Source: Bacteroidota bacterium (GTDB lineage: Bacteria; Bacteroidota; Ignavibacteria; UBA10030; UBA8401). From it: a stretch of DNA of 64,000 nucleotides. Positions 57,183-64,000 of the stretch are shown here, piece by piece (positions within the stretch are counted from its first letter, which is position 1; every line of letters begins with the position of its first letter). Location: NCBI GenBank assembly GCA_035506275.1, contig DATJPT010000006.1, positions 139,019 to 203,018 of the forward strand. The letters run 5' to 3'. A program made the translations under genes and the position numbers. The notes under the pieces were generated by a model. It did not search any database. It saw only the letters and a list, made by a program, of their open reading frames with translations, and had not been told where the DNA came from.

Positions 57183-58517
57183 TTACAAACCAAGCTGTTT
57201 GCGCATCTCGGAAGAGACGAGAACGCCCATCACGTACGGTTTATCGATCACGTACGTCGCCAGATACCGTTTGATGTCGTCCCGCGTCACCTTGTTGACA
57301 TTGTCGACGTAATCGAGGTAATAGTCCAGCCCGGCGACAGCCCACCAATAGCCGACGGTGTGAGCATACTGCGACGCCTGTTCACGGCCGTACTGTTCGT
57401 CAATCGCGAGAATTGTCTTCGCATTCTCAAGCTGCTCATCGGTAAAATAATCGTCGGACATCATCTTGCTCAATTCCGCGAAGATCGCTTTCTTGCACGC
57501 TTCATATTTGTCCGGCGACATCCGCGAGGACAACGTGATCGGGCCGACATGGTTCAGCGTATTGTAGCTGAAGTTGACACCGTAGGCCAGACCGCTTTCA
57601 ACCAGGTCTTTATAGAATGTGGATGTTTGCTGGCTGAGGATGTATGAAAAGACGTCCGCCGCGTACGTGGCTTTAGGATCCTTGGAGACGCTCGGCCCCT
57701 GCCATTCGATCGACACGCTCGCAGCGCTCACCGGATGCTCGACAACAATGGTTTCGGTTCGTTGTATCGGCGGATGTTCCGGGATCTTGATCGTTGTGAA
57801 CGGGTCCGTCCCCTTCTTCCATTTGCCGAAATATTTTTCGGCGAGATCGAATCCCTCGTTCGCCGTAATATCCCCGGCGAGGATCAGCGCGGAGTTGTTA
57901 GGGATGTAGAAAAGATGCTGGATCGTGTGCATCTTCTCAGGCGTTGCCGTGATGATGACGTTCCTGTCCCCGAGAACGTCCTTGTAGCTGTAATACTTCC
58001 ACCACACTTTTTGTTGAATGGCGCGAAACAGCAGAAACGACGGATTGGCCTCGTTGCGGTCGTATTCGCCGAGCACCACCGGCCGTTCCTTCACCAGTTC
58101 CTCCTCCTTAAAGAGAGGAGCGGTGATCGCGTCATACATGAACTGCATCCCCGGCTCGAGGCTGTCCCTGCCGAGGGTGATAAAATAATTCACCCGCTCG
58201 TCGCTCGTGGTGCCGTTCCACGAGGCGCCCAGCTCGCGGATGCGCTCCATATAGCGTTCCTGGTTGGGAATGGCCTCGTTGGCTTTGAAGAACATGTGCT
58301 CGTAGAGATGCGCCAATCCTTCGTACTCCGGCGGCTGGGTGTATCCTCCGTTCTTCACGTCGAGTTCGACCGTCACGAGCGGAACCGCCGGGTTCTGGAC
58401 GACGATCACGTTCAGCCCGTTCGACAGGGTCCTTTCGTAGATCTCATACTTCTGCGAAAAAGCATGAACGAAAAATATCATGAGTCCTATCAACACAGCA
58501 AAAGCACGTTTAAGCAT
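57183..58517 (-). CDS. M16 family zinc peptidase, catalytic subunit
   Basis: A 444-residue exported metallopeptidase. The signal peptide covers about 1-22 (LIGLMIFFVHAFSQ). The inverted zinc motif is H70-L-Y-E73-H74 in EGLAHLYEHMFFKA, with the second glutamate expected near residue 150 in VVLGEYDRNE. The C-terminal M16 domain contains the substrate-binding AYGVNFSYNT region. GGAGGT precedes the ATG at 58517; the frame extends further without a signal sequence. It forms a pair with the zinc-less M16 protein just downstream. The substrate is unknown. Confidence 0.92.
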   Translation of the reverse strand: MLKRAFAVLIGLMIFFVHAFSQKYEIYERTLSNGLNVIVVQNPAVPLVTVELDVKNGGYTQPPEYEGLAHLYEHMFFKANEAIPNQERYMERIRELGASWNGTTSDERVNYFITLGRDSLEPGMQFMYDAITAPLFKEEELVKERPVVLGEYDRNEANPSFLLFRAIQQKVWWKYYSYKDVLGDRNVIITATPEKMHTIQHLFYIPNNSALILAGDITANEGFDLAEKYFGKWKKGTDPFTTIKIPEHPPIQRTETIVVEHPVSAASVSIEWQGPSVSKDPKATYAADVFSYILSQQTSTFYKDLVESGLAYGVNFSYNTLNHVGPITLSSRMSPDKYEACKKAIFAELSKMMSDDYFTDEQLENAKTILAIDEQYGREQASQYAHTVGYWWAVAGLDYYLDYVDNVNKVTRDDIKRYLATYVIDKPYVMGVLVSSEMRKQLGL

Positions 58518-58684
58518 GCCGACCTCCGGTGATTGAAAAGATATTCTCTTGCGGACTGTCAACAGGGTCCGCAGCGAACTCCATTCGACGGAAAAAGATA
58601 ATTGGCAACACGAAATACTGTTTGAAATCAATGAAGGAAGATAATGAACGAGGAGTAGACATTCAACCGGAGAAAAGACAGGGC

Positions 58685-58822
58685 GGTGTTACGGTCTTAC
58701 ATCCGTGGCTTTTAGGTCAAGGGTTCGCTCGTTCCCAATGGATTCGGCCAAAAGGCATGTCATCAAAACCGCTCCCAAATTGAGTTTGGGAGCGAGGGGG
58801 GAAATTCTCAAACTGTAACACT
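58685..58822. repeat. Dispersed repeat, copy 3
   Basis: About 138 bp, with ends GGTGTTACGGTC and ACTGTAACACT as imperfect inverted repeats. The hairpin CGCTCCCAAA (58770-58779) with TTTGGGAGCG (58785-58794) is followed on the minus strand by GTTTTG and may terminate the barrel gene that ends 22 bases away at 58845. Apart from this repeat the 58518-58844 interval shows nothing. Confidence 0.7.
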
Positions 58823-58844
58823 TCCGAAAGGCTACTGCTGCAAT

Positions 58845-59996
58845 TCAAAACAGCTGACCAAAATTAAAATAAACCCCGGTAGCTTCCCGGCCGTAGCCGA
58901 TATCAAGCCGAACGACGAAAGTGTCCATATACAGACGGAGGCCCGTCACTGGGTTCGCCGCCCAGCGGGCAAGGTCGAGATCCGAGAATGCATTCCATAC
59001 TTTTCCGGCATCGAAACCGACAACCCCGCCAAGACGGCGGTAGAGCGGAAAGCGCACTTCGGCGTTGACGACGGAACCGAGATTGTCGAGGTACCTGTCC
59101 TGCGGCGACCCGCGCACAGTCAAATTTCCGCCGATCGAAGAAAGCATCTGGACCGGGAGCGCATTCCCAAATACCCCTTCCCCCAGAAAGCGGGCAGCAA
59201 AGACTGTCGCAGGAAGAAAAAGAGGGGAGTAGTATTGCAGGGCAAGCGTGAGCTTTGTGAATTCAGAGTTATTGAACGAAGTGTGCACCCCCTTCTCGAT
59301 GTCGCATTCTGTTACAATTCCCTCGGACGGATTGATGAAGCTGTTCCTCGTGTCGAAGCGAAAATTGACGAAAAGGGATTGATGGGATGCCGTGCCCGAA
59401 TTGTCCGGAGGGAGATAACGAAATGCGCTGGAATCCTGAAAATGGTAGTTCCGTACGGAGTTGATTCGTACTCCTTCCTGCAATACAATCAACGGCGAGA
59501 ACCCATGGCTTACGGTGATGCTGACGTCAAGCGGTTCGCGGGTATAATACTCTCTGCTGCTGAACTCCGAGCGATTTCCGACCCCGAAAAAGCTGTTCTT
59601 GATCATCTTGTCATAGTCTACGGCAAGGTCTACCGCGGCAGGATAGGTTTTTCCCTGACGAAGCTCGAAATCGGGGATTGAAAAGACAAACCGGTACCAC
59701 CGCTCCCCTTTCGTGCTGTTGAAGGCGGTGCAATCGAACGATTCATTCGAACTCAATTGATCGAGGAAAAAACATTTCGCTCCATAGCCGACGCCGACGT
59801 CGGTGTCGTACGACGCGATCGGCAAAGGCTCTATCTTCGAATGGCGAGCTTCGACACTATCCGGAGGGTCAGGGACTTGGAGAGACGAATCCACATCTAT
59901 CCGTTCTGGAGTGTTTGAAGCACGTAACGCAGGCGGCAGAATAAAAATAAGAGCGGCGGCGACGGCGGCAAACAGTTTTTGATTCCCCGGAATCAC
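58845..59996 (-). CDS. POTRA-less surface-antigen (D15) outer-membrane barrel
   Basis: A 383-residue outer-membrane protein of the bacterial surface antigen/Omp85 barrel class. It has a signal peptide (LFAAVAAALIFILPPALRA) and then only the barrel, including the loop-6 motif VRGSPQDRYLDNLG and the end strand ATGVYFNFGQLF with a terminal phenylalanine. No POTRA domain precedes the barrel, unlike BamA and TamA. I start at the GTG at 59996 because it begins the signal peptide; a GTG at 60065, one base after the 5'-nucleotidase stop, is the alternative and adds 23 hydrophilic residues. A patatin-like or transporter role cannot be read from it. Confidence 0.75.
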   Translation of the reverse strand: MIPGNQKLFAAVAAALIFILPPALRASNTPERIDVDSSLQVPDPPDSVEARHSKIEPLPIASYDTDVGVGYGAKCFFLDQLSSNESFDCTAFNSTKGERWYRFVFSIPDFELRQGKTYPAAVDLAVDYDKMIKNSFFGVGNRSEFSSREYYTREPLDVSITVSHGFSPLIVLQEGVRINSVRNYHFQDSSAFRYLPPDNSGTASHQSLFVNFRFDTRNSFINPSEGIVTECDIEKGVHTSFNNSEFTKLTLALQYYSPLFLPATVFAARFLGEGVFGNALPVQMLSSIGGNLTVRGSPQDRYLDNLGSVVNAEVRFPLYRRLGGVVGFDAGKVWNAFSDLDLARWAANPVTGLRLYMDTFVVRLDIGYGREATGVYFNFGQLF

Positions 59997-60025
59997 GGTG
60001 CGGCTTTCAGAAGATTTCTGTGAGG

Positions 60026-60056
60026 AGGCGAAGGGATGCTGTGCATCCCCTCGCCT
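60026..60056. other. Hairpin between the 5'-nucleotidase and barrel genes
   Basis: Fourteen-base arms with one mismatch (60026-60039, 60043-60056) surround a three-base loop. No T-run follows on the minus strand, so it is more likely an RNA-stability or attenuation element than a terminator. Confidence 0.45.
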
Positions 60057-60066
60057 GGTCTTCACG

Positions 60067-61965
60067 CTACTTCAATAATAGTAATTTTTTCGTTGAAATA
60101 AACGTGCCGGCTTCCATGCGGCAGAAATAGACGCCGCTTGCAAAATTGCCGGCATTCCATGTTACCGTATATTCTCCTGCTTTGAGTTGACCGTCGACCA
60201 ACTCGGCCACTTCCTTGCCAAGCACGTCATAGATCTTGATCGTCACATGCCCCGCTTGAGGAACTGAAAATCTGAAGGTCGTGGCCGGGTTAAAAGGGTT
60301 TGGATAGTTTTGCGAAAGGAAGAATTTTGCCGGCAATAGTGAACTCTTGAGAGAGACCTTCGTTACCGGGGCAGAGAGAATCCTTCCTGCAAAAATCGGA
60401 GATGCAGTACCCCTCTTTGCTATGTAGGAAGATAGTATCTGAAACTCCGATGAGTCCGTACAAATGTGAGGGTCGGTGTATGTGATCGGAAGACCCATAG
60501 CGCTATCTAAGAAGTTTAATGTCAAAAGCGTGTATTCGTTTGATGCGACGGTGTATGTCTTCGCCAGATCGAGCGGTTGACCTCCTATGCCGACGTAGAG
60601 GATTCTTAAAGAGTCCGGCAGCCCGGGGTCATAAATATACCTCATTCCAGAAACTTGTAAAAAATATTCATCATCTTGTTCAATGGCTGAAACGCCAAAC
60701 TCCAGCCCGGCATAGATGCTTGCGCCCGTCATTTTAAATGTTGCAAGGCGGAAGCCCAGGCCATTGTCCTGATTAAAACCGTACCCGACAACGCGGAAGA
60801 CATCGGCTCCTACGAGCGGCCCCTTGTACAGTGGCTGCGCCGTCGAACCCCCCGCCTCGATCGCAATGTCCGCTCCGGTCGCGTCGCGGAATGCATCGGT
60901 GACGAGATTACCGATGGGCGTATCCTTCGACCCCTTACAGACAAGAGAATCTGCGACCTCTGCGAAGAAATCGGTCGCAGTGCCGATCTTCTGCGAAAAG
61001 ACCGGCCCGTACGTCGCTTCGATGCCGGCGATCAGCTGCGTCACTGTCGCAGCGACCGTTGGATCTTCGGCGATCGTCGAGTCGAGAGGAATGGCCTTGT
61101 ACGAAAGCAATTTTACCTTGTTCGCACTCACAGTGAACTGAAGTTTTCCCATGTACTGATAGAAAGCGCCGACCTGCACGATGAATGTCGTATCTCCAGA
61201 GTGATTCACAACGCATTGTGGTGCTTTCAAGAGAATATGGTCGTGTCCCCCGACAATAACGTTGATGCCGGAAGTATACTGAGCGATCACATTGTCAACC
61301 GCATTTCCAAGGTGAGAAAGCAATATGATCATCGTGCAACCGTGCGCTCGCAATGTATCGACCATCGCTGAAGCTATCGGTACAAGACTCGTGTCAAAAA
61401 CCGCCGGAGAAGGACTAGACAGGTAGTTCGTCGTCGGCGTTGTCATCCCGAAAATTCCAACTTTTACAGAACCTTCTTGTTTGATCGTGTATGGATGAAT
61501 GTAATTTGCGAGAGGGGCAACGGTTGAATCGGGAAGAATAAGATTGGCTGAAAGGAACGGGAAGCCGCCGCTCGGAAACGCCGCCTGAAGGGATTGCAAT
61601 AACGTTCCCGGCCCCAGATCGAACTCGTGGTTCCCCGCCGTCATCGCATCGAAGCCCAAAGAAGCCATCAGTTGAAATTCGGGAACCCCGAAGTACTGAT
61701 TGAAGAACAGATCACCGATGAATGCATCGCCGGCATGAAGCAACAGCACGTTTGAGTCGGTCTGCCTGGTCATGCCGATGACCGTCGCCGCCCGGGCGAT
61801 GCCGCCGTGCGAGGCCCTCAGGTTATTATCGCGCGGACCGATCGGCGCGAGGTTCGAATGAGTATCGTTCACATGAAGGATCGTGATCGTGTCGGTTTGA
61901 CCATACACGATCTGTGCCGTCACAAGCACAGCACATAGAGAAAACAGATTCAATATTCGTTGCAT
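60067..61965 (-). CDS. T9SS-tagged 5'-nucleotidase / UshA-like metallophosphatase
   Basis: A 632-residue secreted phosphohydrolase. The signal peptide covers about 1-22 (ending VYGQ). The metallophosphoesterase domain shows D34 and H36 (HVNDTHSN), D80 (LLHAGD), N112-H113 (GNHEFD) and GGHDH near 250. The 5'-nucleotidase C-terminal domain follows at about 330-530 (GNLVTDAFRDATGADIAIE). The chain ends in a type IX sorting domain (YPNPFNPATTFRF, VLGKEVAEL, GVYFCRMEAGTF, ending KKLLLLK). It would release phosphate and nucleosides outside the cell. GGAGG precedes the ATG. Confidence 0.92.
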   Translation of the reverse strand: MQRILNLFSLCAVLVTAQIVYGQTDTITILHVNDTHSNLAPIGPRDNNLRASHGGIARAATVIGMTRQTDSNVLLLHAGDAFIGDLFFNQYFGVPEFQLMASLGFDAMTAGNHEFDLGPGTLLQSLQAAFPSGGFPFLSANLILPDSTVAPLANYIHPYTIKQEGSVKVGIFGMTTPTTNYLSSPSPAVFDTSLVPIASAMVDTLRAHGCTMIILLSHLGNAVDNVIAQYTSGINVIVGGHDHILLKAPQCVVNHSGDTTFIVQVGAFYQYMGKLQFTVSANKVKLLSYKAIPLDSTIAEDPTVAATVTQLIAGIEATYGPVFSQKIGTATDFFAEVADSLVCKGSKDTPIGNLVTDAFRDATGADIAIEAGGSTAQPLYKGPLVGADVFRVVGYGFNQDNGLGFRLATFKMTGASIYAGLEFGVSAIEQDDEYFLQVSGMRYIYDPGLPDSLRILYVGIGGQPLDLAKTYTVASNEYTLLTLNFLDSAMGLPITYTDPHICTDSSEFQILSSYIAKRGTASPIFAGRILSAPVTKVSLKSSLLPAKFFLSQNYPNPFNPATTFRFSVPQAGHVTIKIYDVLGKEVAELVDGQLKAGEYTVTWNAGNFASGVYFCRMEAGTFISTKKLLLLK

Positions 61966-61987
61966 AGTATCCTCCGAGAGAAAGATG

Positions 61988-62581
61988 TTAGTTGTTTTCG
62001 AGGATTATCATTTGAAGCGCCGCAATTTTCTCTCTCATTTTTTTCCCGGTCAGCGTATAGGTTCCGTTGCCGGAAGAGGGGGAGCTCCCGATGATCCCCC
62101 CTACCACAAAACCCCCCATACCGCCGATCACGAATCCGCTGACCAACGCGGGCGCGTGTCCCGCATCTGACGATGCGGGGGGAGAAATTCCAGGATCCTG
62201 GCCATGAGCAGCCTCCGCAAAGAGCCCGCCAAGCGCACTGCCGCCGATTAGACCGAATATTGCCCCGGTCCAAAAATGTCCCTCAACATGTCTCTCGATC
62301 ACGGCAATAGAGTCGACCGGAAGGATGAGCGCCCTTCCGGCCTTTGTCGCATAGAGGACCCCCTCGTGCAATGAGTCAAGCGTACCTGCAGCGATGACCT
62401 CGTCGGAAAGAAGAGTCAACCGCCACGGATCCTGCTCTACCGTTCGGAACGAATCACGCACGGTCGAAAGATCTCGATAGGCCCCCCCCTCAAAAAAGCG
62501 GTCGTGCTGCGCGATGACAGGCTGCGAACGGAAGAGACTCCATAGTCCAAAAAGGACGGCTACCACTGATTCTTTTTTCAT
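61988..62581 (-). CDS. Exported protein with glycine-zipper segments, function unknown
   Basis: A 197-residue protein with a signal peptide (ending SQPVIAQ), a soluble part (about 25-100) and two glycine-zipper stretches, GAIFGLIGGSALGGLF (about 106-121) and GFVIGGMGGFVVGGIIG (about 149-165). Glycine zippers of this kind occur in outer-membrane-associated or membrane-inserting proteins. GGAGG lies just upstream of the ATG. It follows the 62630 gene by 48 bases and precedes the 5'-nucleotidase gene by 22, so the three may be co-transcribed. I do not recognise a named family. Confidence 0.7.
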   Translation of the reverse strand: MKKESVVAVLFGLWSLFRSQPVIAQHDRFFEGGAYRDLSTVRDSFRTVEQDPWRLTLLSDEVIAAGTLDSLHEGVLYATKAGRALILPVDSIAVIERHVEGHFWTGAIFGLIGGSALGGLFAEAAHGQDPGISPPASSDAGHAPALVSGFVIGGMGGFVVGGIIGSSPSSGNGTYTLTGKKMREKIAALQMIILENN

Positions 62582-62629
62582 AACGCCTCCGTGAGGGATC
62601 GTCGTGGATATAACCGATCATTTGCTTGC

Positions 62630-63175
62630 TTATTTTCTGATCGCATATCCGAAAATAATCGAGATCCTGTTGCCATCCGGGCTCGTCGCATAGACGAAGT
62701 CGAGGGGTATGCTCACTCCGCCGTAGTTGAAACTTTTCCCGACCGCGACGACCAGCGAGGTATTTAATCCTTTGTTCCCGCCGATGAGCAGGTTGGGACC
62801 CAGACCAAATTCGACGCCGCTCGGCATGCGGACACCCAGGGCCAGCGATGCGCTCGGAATGAGGGTTCCGTATTCGACGCCGGCAACAAGAGGCACGAAC
62901 TGGACAACGAACGAGGGCCCCCCGCCGTCCGGAATGACCTGATACTCGAACTGCCAGCCGAACTGGCTGAGCGTTGAACCGATCTGTTTCTGTCGAAGCT
63001 CGCGCTCAAGCTCTCCGGTTCCCGGAACATACGTGATGCCGAGCCTCGGCCCGCCGAGATTCCGCTGGGCGAGTGTGACCTCGTCCCCCGATGTCGACTG
63101 TGCAAGGACCGTTGACGATTGCAGCGCGGCAACGATGAACGGGAGGGCGAATGTTAAGACATGATGCGTTTTCAT
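62630..63175 (-). CDS. Exported beta-strand protein, function unknown
   Basis: A 181-residue protein with a signal peptide (HVLTFALPFIVAALQSSTVLAQ). The remainder is rich in short alternating strands with glycine (LGVRMPSGVEFGLGPNLLIG, VAVGKSFNYGGVSIPLDFVY) and ends in YAIRK, fitting a small outer-membrane barrel. The ATG at 63175 has a perfect GGAGGT nearby; an upstream extension of the frame lacks a signal peptide. No functional motif is present. Confidence 0.7.
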   Translation of the reverse strand: MKTHHVLTFALPFIVAALQSSTVLAQSTSGDEVTLAQRNLGGPRLGITYVPGTGELERELRQKQIGSTLSQFGWQFEYQVIPDGGGPSFVVQFVPLVAGVEYGTLIPSASLALGVRMPSGVEFGLGPNLLIGGNKGLNTSLVVAVGKSFNYGGVSIPLDFVYATSPDGNRISIIFGYAIRK

Positions 63176-63373
63176 ATGACCTCCATTGGCTTTGTGGATG
63201 ATCCGCAGAATCTTCTGCGATCTGGGTGTCAATGTAGTCAACGAATATCTCGCCGTTGTCTTGCAAGGGTCAAGAAATTGTAAAAGAATTGTCATGGCGA
63301 AGGGGCGCGCTTTTGGGTAGATCGCGCCCCGGCAAATGATGCTTCGTATCTCCCGGTAAACGAATGGAAACGC

Positions 63374-63907
63374 TTAGAACACTTCACCGACCGATATCCC
63401 GAACCAGGGAAGCACGTGGATTTTCAGAGACCGCCCTCCCCCGGCACCGAAAAATAATAGCGGACCTACCTTCACGCACATTCCGTCCTCCCGAGGGCGG
63501 TAACTATATCCAAACGCGAGAACTCCAAGCGTTCCAAATGTCATTACCCTATTTTTCAGTAATGAGAGCAGGTCAACCCCCGCGTCGATGAAGAACCGGT
63601 CTCGCACTCCGACAGGATACCAGCTTATGAAAACCGGTACGGTGACTGTGGCGGTATCGCCCGTCTCGCTGACGAGAGGCCTTTCATCACTCGGGGCGGA
63701 CAGTACGCGCGGAACAAACGACAAGCCGACCGTGAAACCGAGATTATCGGTCTCGAGGTGCTCGTAAGAGAAAGAGTATAAAAATCCTTTACCGCCAAGT
63801 TCAATCGAGAGCGCGTCCCTCGCGACAAATCTCGTCTGCCCGAAAATACTGCCATTCAGGCTCAAAAGAAGGAATGAACAACCCAATATGACTCGTGCTT
63901 CCTGCAT
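63374..63907 (-). CDS. Exported beta-strand protein, function unknown
   Basis: A 177-residue protein with a signal peptide (ARVILGCSFLLLSLNGSIFGQ) and a barrel-like body (SIELGGKGFLYSFSYEHL, FGTLGVLAFGYSYRPRE) ending in VGEVF with a terminal aromatic, as in outer-membrane barrels. Its style resembles the product of the 62630 gene, though the sequences do not align clearly by eye. I start at the ATG at 63907. The gap to 63175 contains a GGGGCGCG/CGCGCCCC hairpin at 63302-63330 without a T-run. Confidence 0.65.
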   Translation of the reverse strand: MQEARVILGCSFLLLSLNGSIFGQTRFVARDALSIELGGKGFLYSFSYEHLETDNLGFTVGLSFVPRVLSAPSDERPLVSETGDTATVTVPVFISWYPVGVRDRFFIDAGVDLLSLLKNRVMTFGTLGVLAFGYSYRPREDGMCVKVGPLLFFGAGGGRSLKIHVLPWFGISVGEVF

Positions 63908-64000
63908 TGATGAAAAACAAAATCCAGAAGGTATCTCAAAAATAGTCACTTCATCCTTCCCAACGGGATCCCTTTGGGAAGCTAGTCCCCTGAAGGTCGC

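Overview
The window comes from a Gram-negative bacterium of the Fibrobacteres-Chlorobi-Bacteroidetes group, most likely the Ignavibacteriota or a close lineage. Four large secreted proteins end in a type IX secretion (T9SS) sorting domain of the 'YPNPFNP ... KKMxLxK' kind. Outer-membrane barrels, a pyruvate:ferredoxin oxidoreductase and many multiheme cytochromes fit the same picture. The taxonomic call is an inference from protein style, not from a marker gene. I saw no rRNA, tRNA, CRISPR array or insertion sequence.

1-18.4 kb is housekeeping and central metabolism, mostly on the minus strand: a cut-off ECF sigma factor, a secreted Xaa-Pro aminopeptidase, a TPR protein, folD, a YmdB-type phosphodiesterase, an ECF sigma/anti-sigma pair (plus strand), ispG, a rhomboid protease, pgk and gap (each with its own terminator), a dihydroorotate dehydrogenase-like protein and nifJ. 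18.6-23.9 kb holds a lone receiver domain, a membrane protein with a kinase-like dimerisation helix whose histidine is replaced, a small protein with a duplicated four-cysteine motif, and a CoA-transferase / alanine dehydrogenase / ferredoxin group.

23.9-40.8 kb is an electron-export region. Six cytochromes carry 56 candidate covalent haem sites. An outer-membrane barrel, a 14-haem cytochrome and a 7-haem lipoprotein form an apparent porin-cytochrome conduit operon with ccmF. Upstream lie a cytochrome c554-like protein, a Rieske / b6f-like cytochrome b / 11-haem complex, an ImcH-like NapC/NirT cytochrome and a CbcL-like fusion of 13 c-haem sites with a membrane b-type domain. These look like three routes for quinol electrons into the periplasm and one route out across the outer membrane. 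Near-identical sigma-54 type promoter sequences precede the CbcL-like gene and the barrel gene. A divergent DUF362 / polyferredoxin pair follows.

40.9-49.2 kb encodes three large T9SS-exported beta-propeller proteins. 50.1-55.8 kb holds moeA and a moaC-moaB fusion. Between them sits a six-gene cassette: a TlpA-like redoxin, a stand-alone C39 peptidase, a 74-residue peptide precursor with both a Sec-type signal and a double-glycine leader end and six cysteines, two uncharacterised proteins, and a MauE/DoxX protein. I read this as a possible periplasmic peptide-maturation system, and it is the least familiar thing in the window. 55.9-64 kb holds an M16 peptidase pair, a POTRA-less surface-antigen barrel coupled to a T9SS-tagged 5'-nucleotidase, and three small exported proteins. 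A 140-170 bp dispersed repeat occurs three times (38.1, 45.9 and 58.7 kb).
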